The position numbers and the translations under genes were made by a program. The notes under the pieces are model-generated. The model was not told the DNA's origin. It saw only the letters and a list, made by a program, of their open reading frames with translations, and did not search any database. 64,000 nt of DNA from CBEUVQ01 sp965546615. Its GTDB lineage: Bacteria; Bacillota; Desulfotomaculia; Desulfotomaculales; Desulfohalotomaculaceae. The DNA lies in contig CBEUVQ010000007.1 in NCBI GenBank assembly GCA_965546615.1, positions 19,335-83,334 on the forward strand, in the 5' to 3' direction. Of the stretch, positions 1 through 8,695 are shown in pieces (position 1 is the first letter of the stretch; every line of letters begins with the position of its first letter).

Positions 1-557
1 CAGAAACGCTGCCAAATCTTTAAAAGCCATGTCTGCATTTTAAAACGGGTAATGGCATCCAATGCTCCAAAAGGCTCATCAAGGAGCATAATTTCTTTTT
101 TTGTTAAAAAGGTACGCATTAAAGCGGCCCGCTGACGCATGCCGCCCGACAACTCCGTCGGGTAATGGTTTTCAAAACCTTTAAGACCAAAGATATCCAT
201 TAATGCCAAAGCTTCTTCAACAGCGGCACATCGCTTTACACCCGCTAGCTGCAGCGGCAATATGACATTATCTATAATCCGCCGCCAGGGCAGCAGCAGG
301 TCTTTTTGCGGCATATAGCTCAGCAGTTCACGTGTTCGTCCTTGTTGGCCGGCCAGTAAAATTCGGCCGCTGTCTACAGGAACCAAGCCGCAGATCATAT
401 TAAATAAAGTACTTTTGCCGCAGCCGCTGGGACCAAGCACACTGACAAATTGATTGGTCTGCACCTGCAGCGAAACATCCTGCAGTACCGCAGTTGTTTG
501 GTTTTTAACGGTAAAACTTTTACTGACGTGTTCAATTTCAATTTGATTCATCATCAT
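1..557 (-). CDS. thiZ: ABC transporter ATP-binding protein, ThiZ-like (partial, 3' end outside window)
   Basis: Nucleotide-binding subunit that would power uptake of a thiamine pyrimidine precursor with the ThiX- and ThiY-like genes just upstream. Translation of the minus strand shows Walker A GPSGCGKST, the signature LSGGMRQRAA and Walker B IMLLDEPFGALD. The frame stays open to base 1, so the C-terminus is missing from this window. Three consecutive ATG codons (557, 554, 551) lie immediately after the thiY stop at 561, which suggests translational coupling. The specific substrate is inferred from the neighbours; SsuB/TauB-type ATPases look very similar. Confidence 0.85.
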   Translation of the reverse strand, partial: MMMNQIEIEHVSKSFTVKNQTTAVLQDVSLQVQTNQFVSVLGPSGCGKSTLFNMICGLVPVDSGRILLAGQQGRTRELLSYMPQKDLLLPWRRIIDNVILPLQLAGVKRCAAVEEALALMDIFGLKGFENHYPTELSGGMRQRAALMRTFLTKKEIMLLDEPFGALDAITRFKMQTWLLKIWQRF

Positions 558-560
558 ATC

Positions 561-1547
561 CTAAGGTAAAAAATCATTAGTAAATGCTTTGGTCACATCA
601 ACATCATTCGGAAGCAGCCCTTGATTCCGCATCCACTCAGCATAGTTTTTCCACACCTGCAGCTTCTGCTCTCCCCAACGTTCGGCATCATCTTGATATT
701 TCGAGCTGAGCCATTTCTGACTGGCTGCAACAAGCTCTTTGTCCAGCTCCGGTGCATATTTTAACAGTATATCAGCAGCATCTTCCGGATTTTCAATGGC
801 ATATTGATATCCTTTGGCAGTCGCTTTCATAAATTTTTCAACTAATTCCGGATTATCAGATATCTTCTGCTCATTAGTGATCAACACCGGGGTGTAGTAA
901 TCCAATGCCGGATCAAGATCTTTTAACATCATCACATTAAGCGGAAAATTCCTTCTTTCTGCTTCCACACCGTCCCAACCGTAATAAATCCAAGTAAAAT
1001 CAATGTCCCGCTCTAAAGCGGTGAAAAAATCAGATTGGCCGAGATTGACCAAATCAACTTTAGAAAAGTCTGCCCCGTTTTTCTCCATCACTGCTTTGAT
1101 GGTCGCTTCTTCAGAAGGTGAACCCCAACCACCGTAGCGTTTTCCTTCCAGATCTTTGGGGGTGGTGATATTATCTTCCTTTTTGGAGGCAAAAGCAGAA
1201 GTGTTGTGTTGGATTACCGCTGCAATTGATACCACCGGCACATCATTCGCCCGGGCCATGGTAACATCTTCTTGATAACTTACCCCAAAATCAGCTTTAC
1301 CGGAAGCCACCAATTGAGCAGTTCCCCCTTCACTGGGCTGAACAATTTCTACATCTAACCCCTGCTCTTGATACCATCCCTTTTCTTTGGCCACGTATAA
1401 ACCGGTGTGATTGGTGTTCGCATACCAATCCAGCATTACTGTTACTTTTTGCGGTGCTGCGCTTTGATCGGCCGCCTGCTTTTGGGCACAAGCAGTTAAG
1501 CCAACAATCATCATTATGCTGAGCAGCATTGTAAAAAACTTTTTCAA
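561..1547 (-). CDS. thiY: ThiY-like substrate-binding lipoprotein (NMT1/THI5 family)
   Basis: Extracytoplasmic binding protein of 328 aa, most likely for formylaminopyrimidine or a related thiamine degradation product. The N-terminus is a lipoprotein signal (lipobox LTAC, Cys20). The mature part begins with the family-typical VMLDWYANTNHTGLYVA, and contains GGWGSPSEE and a WIYYGWDG stretch seen in ThiY proteins. It sits between the permease and ATPase genes and downstream of a TPP riboswitch, which strengthens the thiamine assignment over nitrate/sulfonate-binding relatives. Confidence 0.88.
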   Translation of the reverse strand: MKKFFTMLLSIMMIVGLTACAQKQAADQSAAPQKVTVMLDWYANTNHTGLYVAKEKGWYQEQGLDVEIVQPSEGGTAQLVASGKADFGVSYQEDVTMARANDVPVVSIAAVIQHNTSAFASKKEDNITTPKDLEGKRYGGWGSPSEEATIKAVMEKNGADFSKVDLVNLGQSDFFTALERDIDFTWIYYGWDGVEAERRNFPLNVMMLKDLDPALDYYTPVLITNEQKISDNPELVEKFMKATAKGYQYAIENPEDAADILLKYAPELDKELVAASQKWLSSKYQDDAERWGEQKLQVWKNYAEWMRNQGLLPNDVDVTKAFTNDFLP

Positions 1548-1560
1548 AAAAATTCACTCC

Positions 1561-2316
1561 TTATTTTGTTTCTTTATAATACCAAGGCATTACCACCCTG
1601 CCGAGCAATTCGATGAAAATAAACAGCATCACACTCAGCAGCGCAATTACTAAAACAGCGGCAAAAATGCGATCCATTTGGAAAGAATGCAGTGCCCTGG
1701 TCATAAATACGCCCAGCCCTCTGGTTGACCCCAGCCATTCTCCGATAACCGCCCCCATGATACTGTAGGTAGCGGCAATTTTTAAGCCGGCAAAAAAGGC
1801 GGGCAGTGCTGCGGGCAGCCGTACTTGCGTAATTACCTGCCAGGTATTGGCACCCATCACTTTAACCAAATTGACCATATCATGATCAGCAGCTTCCATC
1901 CCTTGAGTTAAGCTAACTACCACCGGAAAGAAACAAACTAAAGCTACCACAACCACTTTAGGCAGCAGTCCGTAACCAAACCAAATGATAAACAACGGTG
2001 CCACTGCAATAATCGGCACAGTTTGGGAGATTACTAACAATGGGTAAATGCCTTGACGCAGCATCGGTGACAAATCCATCACTACCGCCAGCACCAGCGC
2101 CAACACAACTGCCAACAAAAATCCCACCAATGCAGCCAGTAAAGTATAGCGACCGTGCATAAAAAGTATTGGCAGCATTTCCGGCAGTGCCGCGGCAATG
2201 TCGCTTGGTGCAGGCAGCAGGTACTTCGGATACCTGGCAATGGTTACAAACAGCTGCCAAACAAGCAGCATCCCGAGGATAAACAGAAGCGGATAGCGAT
2301 ATTTCATTCCGACCAT
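1561..2316 (-). CDS. thiX: ThiX-like ABC transporter permease
   Basis: Inner-membrane permease of 251 aa (BPD_transp_1 family) with about six hydrophobic segments and the EAA-type cytoplasmic loop around VMGANTWQVITQVRLPAALP. Two starts are possible, ATG 2316 and ATG 2307; neither has a strong Shine-Dalgarno, and the gene begins 5 nt after the preceding stop, so it is probably coupled to it. Membership of the thiamine operon is from position. Confidence 0.85.
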   Translation of the reverse strand: MVGMKYRYPLLFILGMLLVWQLFVTIARYPKYLLPAPSDIAAALPEMLPILFMHGRYTLLAALVGFLLAVVLALVLAVVMDLSPMLRQGIYPLLVISQTVPIIAVAPLFIIWFGYGLLPKVVVVALVCFFPVVVSLTQGMEAADHDMVNLVKVMGANTWQVITQVRLPAALPAFFAGLKIAATYSIMGAVIGEWLGSTRGLGVFMTRALHSFQMDRIFAAVLVIALLSVMLFIFIELLGRVVMPWYYKETK

Positions 2317-2321
2317 TGGCG

Positions 2322-2618
2322 TTACTTTTGCACCCGATACTTGGCCGTTTTTTCTTCCATTGTTACCCCATCAGGCACATAATCAATTTTCACCATTGAA
2401 ATCACCCGGGAAGCACCGGCGTCAACACAAGCCTGCTGAGCTTTTTTTACTATCTCCAGCAGCTCGTCCAATTCTCCTTCCATCGTTGTTTCCATTGGTC
2501 CGACTTCGTACTTTACGCCGGACTGCTGAATAACTTCAATTGCTTTGTCCACTACAGCATAAGTATCTTCATCTTTAACTTTCGGTATCACCTGCAAACT
2601 GACATTGATGTTGGCCAT
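2322..2618 (-). CDS. MTH1187/YkoF-type thiamine-binding protein (DUF77)
   Basis: Small ferredoxin-like-fold protein of 98 aa. The N-terminal NVSLQVIPKVKD strand and the GPMETTMEGELDELLEIV segment are characteristic of the DUF77/thiamine-binding family found beside thiamine transport genes. ATG 2618 is chosen because GAGGAGATGG lies just upstream; a longer reading frame to 2663 has no better site. The gene lies 16 nt after the thiamine pyrophosphokinase stop. Its role may be to hold HMP or thiamine in the cytoplasm, which is inference from the family. Confidence 0.8.
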   Translation of the reverse strand: MANINVSLQVIPKVKDEDTYAVVDKAIEVIQQSGVKYEVGPMETTMEGELDELLEIVKKAQQACVDAGASRVISMVKIDYVPDGVTMEEKTAKYRVQK

Positions 2619-2634
2619 AAAACCATCTCCTCTG

Positions 2635-3270
2635 TTATTCAATAGAAATGCAAAGCAAAACACCTTTTTTTACACTGACGTCAGCAATGTCAGCGGTAAA
2701 TTCATTACTAACGCCAAACGGCTGCCCTATCATAAATGTGCGGTCGTTAAGATCCCACTTTAAACCATGACTGGTGACACCCACTACCTCGGTGGTAAGC
2801 GGAATCAGCGAAAGCAATTTTCCCGGCCGCCCCGTTAATTCCGCCGGCATTTCCGGCGTAATCAAACTCAACCGGTGGTATTCATCGATCATCTCTGCTC
2901 TTACACCCAGGTTAACCGCTTTAACCAGCAGGTGAATGTTGGCTAATGTGTGATCAATGCGGCCACCGGTTGCTCCAACAAGGGTGATCTGACGCTGCCC
3001 GCAGTCCACTGCTTGCTGAATGGCCAGCTCGGTATCAACCTCATCTTTTTCGCGGGAGTATCGGCGAACAACAGCCCCCTGCCGCTGATAATGCTGCAGC
3101 AATTCAGGCGAAACGGAATCCATATCTCCGACAATCAACTGAGGAACAAAGCCTAAAACCTGCGCATGACGCAGTCCTCCGTCGGCACAGATAATGTATT
3201 CGTCCGCAGGCAGCAGCTGTTTGATTTTTTTATAGTCCGTTATTTCCCCACCGGCAAAAATAACTGCCAT
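2635..3270 (-). CDS. thiN: Thiamine pyrophosphokinase
   Basis: Cytoplasmic enzyme that converts thiamine plus ATP to thiamine pyrophosphate. The 211-aa protein shows the TPK motifs FAGGEITD near the N-terminus, CADGGLRHA, VGDMDSVS, KDEVDTELA and GATGGRIDH, matching the catalytic domain, followed by a C-terminal thiamine-binding domain with SHGLKWDL. ATG 3270 is chosen over the longer frame because of the GAAGGAG ribosome site. It is the first gene after the TPP riboswitch, so it makes the ligand that shuts the operon off. Confidence 0.93.
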   Translation of the reverse strand: MAVIFAGGEITDYKKIKQLLPADEYIICADGGLRHAQVLGFVPQLIVGDMDSVSPELLQHYQRQGAVVRRYSREKDEVDTELAIQQAVDCGQRQITLVGATGGRIDHTLANIHLLVKAVNLGVRAEMIDEYHRLSLITPEMPAELTGRPGKLLSLIPLTTEVVGVTSHGLKWDLNDRTFMIGQPFGVSNEFTADIADVSVKKGVLLCISIE

Positions 3271-3288
3271 TACACATTCTCCTTCTGT

Positions 3289-3324
3289 CAATAAAAAAAG
3301 CACACTGTAGTTCAGGTGTGCTTT
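3289..3324 (-). terminator. Attenuator terminator of the TPP riboswitch
   Basis: On the minus strand, AAAGCACAC pairs with GTGTGCTTT (3297-3305 with 3316-3324) and is followed by a run of T. It lies between the riboswitch aptamer and thiN, the expected place for a TPP-controlled transcription terminator. Confidence 0.85.
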
Positions 3325-3424
3325 AACATTTAACCTTCCCTACGCGGGCATTACCCCGATCAGGTGATTGGGTCTGGTGCTCACTGGCCCACTCTCAGCC
3401 TAAAACATAGGCTCCCCCGGTTTT
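3325..3424 (-). promoter_or_regulatory. TPP riboswitch (thi box)
   Basis: The minus strand carries the thi-box core: GGGGGAGCC, GGCTGAGAG, ACCTGATC, GGGTAATGCC and GCGTAGGGAA in the right order and spacing. It precedes the thiN-DUF77-thiXYZ operon and is followed by an intrinsic terminator, so high TPP should stop transcription of thiamine salvage genes. Confidence 0.96.
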
Positions 3425-3580
3425 ATTCATTTCTATGCAAATTTTACTACATCAATCGTTATTTGGCAATAGGCCGCCGTGACAGACCGGCATTTAATGC
3501 CTAATTGCTTTAGTATAATATCAAAAGTTTTGCCCATCAATCCACCGCAAAGCAATCATTTATTACTGTATTTCACCTCA

Positions 3581-3931
3581 TTATTCTTGACGGGCAAATT
3601 CTAACTCTTTATCTTCAATTGTCCGGGATACTTCCCCACCGCTGATCGCTTCCTCATATTCAATTTGGTCTATATTTTCACCAATGAGAAATTTAATATC
3701 TACGCCGCAGACATCAGCAATAAAGTTTAACGCATCCCAGTCGGGGTAAAATTCACCATGTTCCAGCTTTTTAACCCACTTGGTAGTTTCACCGATTTTA
3801 ACTGCCAACTGCTTTTGCGTAAATTCTATACCGCTTCGAGTACTACGGTGCTGTCTGGCTTTTTTTACTCTCATCCCCAACTCTTTGCTGCTGTACACTT
3901 TTTCCACTCCTTTCAATAATATTATCTTCAA
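3581..3931 (-). CDS. XRE-family HTH transcriptional regulator
   Basis: A 116-aa protein with a helix-turn-helix of the Cro/CI type: KKARQHRS, FTQKQLAVKIGETTKWVKKLEHGEFYPD and a following helix ending DVCGVDIKFLIG. The remaining C-terminus is charged and has no recognisable ligand domain. It diverges from murI with about 110 nt between them, so it could act on the shared intergenic region. Target and signal are unknown. Confidence 0.75.
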   Translation of the reverse strand: MKIILLKGVEKVYSSKELGMRVKKARQHRSTRSGIEFTQKQLAVKIGETTKWVKKLEHGEFYPDWDALNFIADVCGVDIKFLIGENIDQIEYEEAISGGEVSRTIEDKELEFARQE

Positions 3932-3989
3932 TTTATGAAATCACCATGTCTGGTACTTTTGAGAAACAGCGCATTGATTTTCCAAAAAG

Positions 3990-4018
3990 TTGCTACATTT
4001 ATTGGCAGTGATTATAAT
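3990..4018 (+). promoter_or_regulatory. Predicted SigA-type promoter of murI
   Basis: TTGCTA (3990-3995), a 17-nt spacer and a perfect TATAAT (4013-4018) stand 24 nt before the murI start codon. Confidence 0.6.
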
Positions 4019-4041
4019 ATATTTGGAATGAGGTGTTATAA

Positions 4042-4860
4042 ATGACAAATTCTTCATCAATCGGAATTTTTGATTCCGGCGTAGGTGGACTGTCGATTGC
4101 CAAAGAAATTCGGAAGCTATTGCCTCACGAGGATTTAATATATTATGCCGATTCTTATTACTGCCCCTATGGCGAAAAAGCTCCGGCAGTAATTAAAGAC
4201 CGAGTATTCTCGATATGTGATTTCCTTATTTCACAAGGTGCAAAACTTTTAGTGGTGGCCTGCAATACCGCCTCTATTGTTTCACTTGATGATCTGCGCC
4301 GGCATTACCAAGTGCCGACAGTTGGCGTTGAACCGGCGGTAAAACCGGCGGTTCACGCGACAAAAACCGGCACCATCGGCGTGCTGGCCACCAGCGTCAC
4401 CCTTTCCGGCGACCGTTTTTCATCGTTGGTAAATCGTTTCTGCACTAAAACCAAGGTAGTAACTCAACCATGTCCCGGTTTGGTGGAATTGGTCGAGGCC
4501 GGCAAAACAGATGGCACCAAAGTAAAAGAAATGCTGCTGCAATACATACAGCCTTTACTAAGTCAAAATGCCGACACCATTGTATTAGGCTGTACCCACT
4601 ATCCGTTTTTACGTCCGCTGATTGAAAAAATGGCAGGACCGAATGTAACAGTAATTGATACCGGCGAAGCAGTAGCCCGGCAGACCTCCCGGATGCTTAA
4701 TGAGCTGAACTTAAAATCTGACAAAACAGCTCCGGGAAAGGAAACATTTTTTACCAGCGGCAGCGTGGAAAAAGTTGGCCCGGTAATTAAACTGTTGTGG
4801 AATAATCAAAACTTAAATGTAAACCATTTGATGTTAGGAGGACAAACCCAATGCGGTTAA
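4042..4860 (+). CDS. murI: Glutamate racemase
   Basis: Makes D-glutamate for peptidoglycan from L-glutamate. The 272-aa protein has the DSGVGGLS motif at residues 11-18 and both catalytic cysteines: Cys74 in VACNTAS and Cys184 in LGCTHYPFL. Length is normal. GAGGTG precedes ATG 4042. The 3' end overlaps the start of the TatD-like gene by 10 nt, so the two are probably co-translated. Confidence 0.96.
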   Translation: MTNSSSIGIFDSGVGGLSIAKEIRKLLPHEDLIYYADSYYCPYGEKAPAVIKDRVFSICDFLISQGAKLLVVACNTASIVSLDDLRRHYQVPTVGVEPAVKPAVHATKTGTIGVLATSVTLSGDRFSSLVNRFCTKTKVVTQPCPGLVELVEAGKTDGTKVKEMLLQYIQPLLSQNADTIVLGCTHYPFLRPLIEKMAGPNVTVIDTGEAVARQTSRMLNELNLKSDKTAPGKETFFTSGSVEKVGPVIKLLWNNQNLNVNHLMLGGQTQCG

Positions 4861-5615
4861 TTGACAGTCATGTTCATGTTACAACCATGCCATATGAAGG
4901 CCTGATGGCAATGGCCAAAGGTGGAATAACCAAAATCATCAGCTGCGCGGTAGTAGCAGGGGCACAGCATGCAGAAAGCTATTTTGACCATTTTAGGCAA
5001 AATTATGTATTTTACCGCAGCATTTGTGCCAAATTAGGAATTGAACTTTACACCGCCGTCGGCGTACACCCCGCCGGCATCCCCCACGACTGGACAAGGG
5101 TTGTAGACCGCCTGCCGGAATTTTTAAACGAGCCGACGGTAGTAGCGTTAGGTGAAATCGGCATGAATAATAACAGCCAATTAGAGCGCGATGTACTGAA
5201 AGCACAACTGGAAGTGGCCAAAGAACATAATAAACCCTGCATTTTACACACACCATTCCAGCATCGTGAAAAGACAGTTGATGCTTACTTTGAAACAGCA
5301 GTGCAAGTAGGAATCAGCCCTGAGCTGCTGATTGTCGATCACACCATGACAGATATTATCGATCAAATTGACGCATTTGGTGCAGTTCCCGCAATTACAA
5401 TTCGCAAACAGCACGTACTGCCGGAAGCACTGCTGGAAAATTTAGACCGTTATGCTCACGGCATGCTAAACTGTGATTACAGCAATTTCTTTGAAAATGA
5501 CTCTACCGGCGTAATTAAAGCGGTAAATTATCTGAAAGAAAACGGTGTAGATTCCGCTGTCATCGAAAACTTGGCGTACAACAAAGCAGCAGCGGTATTT
5601 GGTATTGGTGATTAA
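4851..5615 (+). CDS. TatD-like metal-dependent hydrolase
   Basis: A 254-aa amidohydrolase-superfamily protein. Visible metal-ligand candidates are His6 and His8 in DSHVHV, Glu in ALGEIGMN, His in CILHTPF, His in VDHTMTD and Asp in LNCDYSN, in the order seen in TatD-type TIM barrels. GGAGG precedes ATG 4851, which lies inside the murI 3' end. TatD proteins are often nucleases, but this one is divergent and its substrate cannot be read from the sequence. Confidence 0.75.
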   Translation: MRLIDSHVHVTTMPYEGLMAMAKGGITKIISCAVVAGAQHAESYFDHFRQNYVFYRSICAKLGIELYTAVGVHPAGIPHDWTRVVDRLPEFLNEPTVVALGEIGMNNNSQLERDVLKAQLEVAKEHNKPCILHTPFQHREKTVDAYFETAVQVGISPELLIVDHTMTDIIDQIDAFGAVPAITIRKQHVLPEALLENLDRYAHGMLNCDYSNFFENDSTGVIKAVNYLKENGVDSAVIENLAYNKAAAVFGIGD

Positions 5616-5625
5616 TCGATACCGA

Positions 5626-5667
5626 CATGAAATAAAACCCGGATGTTATTCCGGGTTTTATTTCATG
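5626..5667. terminator. Bidirectional terminator between convergent genes
   Basis: An 18-bp perfect inverted repeat (5626-5643 with 5650-5667; core AAAACCCGGA / TCCGGGTTTT) with A and T runs in its arms. The right arm includes the stop codon of the FtsA-like gene, so both convergent genes share it. Confidence 0.9.
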
Positions 5668-7505
5668 CGCTTATCTTCTTCCTGCCAATATATCTCTAAC
5701 TCATCACCCTCCTGCAGCGGGTGAACGTAACCAACCTCCTGCCCGTTAACTTTAAGAACAACCTTTCCTTTTGCTTCGTTAATATTGAAATCAATATAGT
5801 TAAATACATCAACAAAAACAGGTTTTTTGACACCATGCAGCTTTACCCGTTCACCGTTTACGGTAACGGTAACGGCCTGATCATTTGACGGAGGCTTGAC
5901 TTTTTTCGGTGGCTTGGCCTCACATTCCGCTCTGCTTTTAATCTCCAGCACATCACCGTTATTAATTAAATAATCTTCCTCAGCAGTGTGTCCGTTAACC
6001 AATATATCTTGATACCCTACTCCGTAAGATTTGGCTAGTTCTTTTAGCGTCAGCTCGGCATCTTTTCCCGGCACCGCTTTAACCACTTCAATACAGTCCC
6101 CGTCATTTATTTTTGTCTGCAGGTGCGCAGGTTGGTCGTTAACGGTAATTTGGGCGGGCCTGCCTAATTCTCCGTATACCTGCCTAAGTGCACCGTTTAA
6201 ATAAAAAGACAGGTTTTTTCCGTTTAAAGCTATTAAATCCCGCGGGTTATAGTTAACTTGACCTAAAACATTAGCTACCGTCAGCTTTTGGAAATTAAAC
6301 AACTTACACTCGCTTCCGTTAACGGTAACTGAAATAAAGTCATGCCCAATTTGTTTTAAGGCAATGCTGGCAATACCAAGCACCGTAACCCCTTCCGGAC
6401 CGCCGATAACATCCCGTTTGGGTGTGACAATATTAGCCAGCACACTCCGATCACGCACCGCCACTCTTTGTTTGGGCAGCTGCAGGCGCTCAGCTATTTT
6501 CTCATCTAACAGAGGCAGTTGAGAACCTCCACCGATACAAAAAACCGTTTTAGGAGACCTGTCGCCGTTTAAACGCCGGATTTCGTCTGTAATTTTATCA
6601 GCCAACGCCTCTAATTCTTTTTCCACTATACCGGCCAATTCGCGTGATGAAATTTTATTTTCAATACCTAAAATATCTTTATAAACAACATCTTTACCCG
6701 TCACCAGTTGTCGTTTAATTTCTTCGGCAGTGTTAAAATCAACCAGAAGCTTATCTACAATCGCCTCGGTAATTTCATCACCGGCCATTGGCACCATGCC
6801 GTAAGCAGTGATTGCCCCTCCACTGGTAATGGCAATATCAGAGGTACCTGCACCGATATCCACTAAAGCAAGGTTGAGCATGCGAATATCTTCAGGAATG
6901 GCAACATCTATTGCCGCGATCGGTTCCAAAGTCAGGCTTACCGGTTCTAAACCTGACCGCTCCAGTACGGCATATAAGCTGTTTACAACTGAATCCGGTA
7001 AAAATGTAGCCAAAATATCCGCACCGATGCTTTCACCGCGATGGCCGATGAGGTTGGCAATAACATAATCATTAAGGTAGTAGGTAACTACACTGTGTCC
7101 GACACAGTAAAACTTAGCATTACCGGTTTGCTCCGCTTCCAATAACTTATAAGATTTCTGCAAACCGCTCATCTCTAAACTGCGCACTAAATTTGCATCT
7201 ATTTCAACGGTGTTGTCAATATCTTGATCCACCCGGCAGAGCACAGTTTTTAATGAGCGTCCGGCCGCAGCAATAGCAACCTTGTCTAATTTATCTCCGG
7301 TCTTTTTCTCCAGCTGGGTTTTCACTTGAACTACCGCTGCCGCCACTTTGGGAATGTCATGGATTTGCCCGTCATACATCGACCTGCTTTGATGTTCTAA
7401 CTTATACTGGGCTTTGATTTTTAATTTTTCTCCCACCTGTTCCGCTACTATTCCTTTAATGCTGCGCGTACCAATATCCAAGGCAAAAATGATGCCGCTT
7501 TGCAT
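5658..7505 (-). CDS. FtsA/PilM-like actin-fold ATPase with beta-grasp-like C-terminal modules
   Basis: A 615-aa protein. Residues about 1-400 form an FtsA/SHS2-type actin-like ATPase: ALDIGTRSIKG (phosphate 1), LALVDIGAGTSDIAI (phosphate 2) and FCIGGGSQLPLL (adenosine motif). The remaining third repeats short beta-rich units of the form VTVNG...G-D-IEV (VTVNGSECKLF, ITVNDQPAHL, VTVNGERVKLHG, LKVNGQEVGYV) reminiscent of ThiS/SLBB-like beta-grasp folds. ATG 7505 has GGGAAG upstream and aligns with the family start; a longer frame to 7634 is unlikely. It lies outside any ftsZ or pil cluster, so a division role is not assured. Confidence 0.75.
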   Translation of the reverse strand: MQSGIIFALDIGTRSIKGIVAEQVGEKLKIKAQYKLEHQSRSMYDGQIHDIPKVAAAVVQVKTQLEKKTGDKLDKVAIAAAGRSLKTVLCRVDQDIDNTVEIDANLVRSLEMSGLQKSYKLLEAEQTGNAKFYCVGHSVVTYYLNDYVIANLIGHRGESIGADILATFLPDSVVNSLYAVLERSGLEPVSLTLEPIAAIDVAIPEDIRMLNLALVDIGAGTSDIAITSGGAITAYGMVPMAGDEITEAIVDKLLVDFNTAEEIKRQLVTGKDVVYKDILGIENKISSRELAGIVEKELEALADKITDEIRRLNGDRSPKTVFCIGGGSQLPLLDEKIAERLQLPKQRVAVRDRSVLANIVTPKRDVIGGPEGVTVLGIASIALKQIGHDFISVTVNGSECKLFNFQKLTVANVLGQVNYNPRDLIALNGKNLSFYLNGALRQVYGELGRPAQITVNDQPAHLQTKINDGDCIEVVKAVPGKDAELTLKELAKSYGVGYQDILVNGHTAEEDYLINNGDVLEIKSRAECEAKPPKKVKPPSNDQAVTVTVNGERVKLHGVKKPVFVDVFNYIDFNINEAKGKVVLKVNGQEVGYVHPLQEGDELEIYWQEEDKRMK

Positions 7506-7665
7506 ATCAACACTTCCCAAATTATTTAAATTATGTGTTTTTTTTAAAAACATGCTATTATTTGAAGCCCCGATTTTTCTTGTTCTTTCGTAAAGCCTTA
7601 TATTTATTGATATTACGACAGAGGAAGCAGCCATTCCTTTTTTATTTTTACAAATAAAATAGCAC

Positions 7666-7694
7666 TTGACTTTATCACTTTAGTTAGTTAAACT
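7666..7694 (+). promoter_or_regulatory. Predicted promoter of the amino-acid transporter operon
   Basis: TTGACT (7666-7671), a 17-nt spacer and TAAACT (7689-7694) precede the binding-protein gene. The -10 region lies in TTAGTTAGTTAAACT, which resembles the palindrome at the marR promoter near 19630. Confidence 0.5.
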
Positions 7695-7734
7695 GTTACC
7701 AGAATAGATTTTTCGGACAATAAGGGGGAGAAAA

Positions 7735-8595
7735 ATGAAAAAGACTAAACTTGCCTGCCTGCTCGTGCTGATGCTGGCTTTAGCAATTTCAGCAGTTGGC
7801 TGTGGCGGGGACAAACCAGCAGCAGACGACCAAAATGAAGCTGCAAACGGACAAACTGAAAAAACTACATGGCAAACCATTCAAGAAACTAAAGTGATGA
7901 AAGTCGGTCTGGATGATACTTTCCGGCCAATGGGCTTTCGCGACGAGAACAATCAATTAGTTGGCTTTGACATTGATATGGGTGCCGAACTGGGCAAACG
8001 CCTGGGTTTTGAAATTGAATGGATTCCCACTGATTGGAACGGTGTTACCGGAGCGTTAAATGCTAAAAAATTTGATGCCATTATCAACGGTATGAGCGTT
8101 ACTGAAGAACGCATGCAGGTAATTGACTTCTCTATTCCGTATGTCAATGCCAGCATCGGTATGGCAGTAAAGAAAGATAACACCGACATTAAAACCGGTG
8201 AAGATTTGAAGGGTAAGGTTGTCGCTACCCAAGCCGGCAGCTCCGGCTATGAAGCCTGCAAATCCTTGATTGAAGACGGTGTTATCGAAGAATCCAGCTT
8301 AAAACTCTACAACCAGTATCCCGAAGCTTTCCAAGAATTAGCTCTTGGTCGTGTGGATGCAGTCGTTGTTGACGTAACTACTGCAATAGACTTTATTAAA
8401 AAACAGCCGGACGATTTTAAACTAGTTGAAGAGCCGCTGGTTGCCGATCTGTACGCTATTGGTTTGCGTAAAGAAGACAAAGATTTAAGAGAAGCATTAA
8501 ACAAAACACTTAAAGAAATGATGGAAGACGGAACTCTTACCGAAATTTCCAAGAAATGGTTTGATGGTAAAGATATGATTGCCAAGCCAGAATAA
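7735..8595 (+). CDS. Polar amino-acid ABC transporter, substrate-binding lipoprotein
   Basis: A 286-aa SBP_bac_3 protein: lipobox AVGC with Cys23, an acidic/Gln-rich linker, then MKVGLDDTFRPMGFRDENNQ, VGFDIDMGAELGKRLG and the IINGMSVTEERM signature. It binds an amino acid outside the membrane and passes it to the permease encoded next. A strong GGGGGAG ribosome site precedes ATG 7735. Substrate (glutamine, cystine or other) cannot be fixed from the sequence. Confidence 0.92.
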   Translation: MKKTKLACLLVLMLALAISAVGCGGDKPAADDQNEAANGQTEKTTWQTIQETKVMKVGLDDTFRPMGFRDENNQLVGFDIDMGAELGKRLGFEIEWIPTDWNGVTGALNAKKFDAIINGMSVTEERMQVIDFSIPYVNASIGMAVKKDNTDIKTGEDLKGKVVATQAGSSGYEACKSLIEDGVIEESSLKLYNQYPEAFQELALGRVDAVVVDVTTAIDFIKKQPDDFKLVEEPLVADLYAIGLRKEDKDLREALNKTLKEMMEDGTLTEISKKWFDGKDMIAKPE

Positions 8596-8642
8596 AAAAC
8601 CGGATTTTTACCCACGTAAACTAATACTTCTGCTATAATAAA

Positions 8643-8664
8643 GGGGCGCGATTATTTCGCGCCC
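8643..8664 (+). promoter_or_regulatory. Intercistronic GC-rich stem-loop
   Basis: GGGCGCG (8644-8650) pairs with CGCGCCC (8658-8664) and lacks a following T run. It separates the binding-protein gene from the permease gene, a typical place for an mRNA-stabilising hairpin that lets the binding protein be made in excess. Confidence 0.6.
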
Positions 8665-8695
8665 TAATAAACTTTAGGGAACAGGTGGGAAAAGT

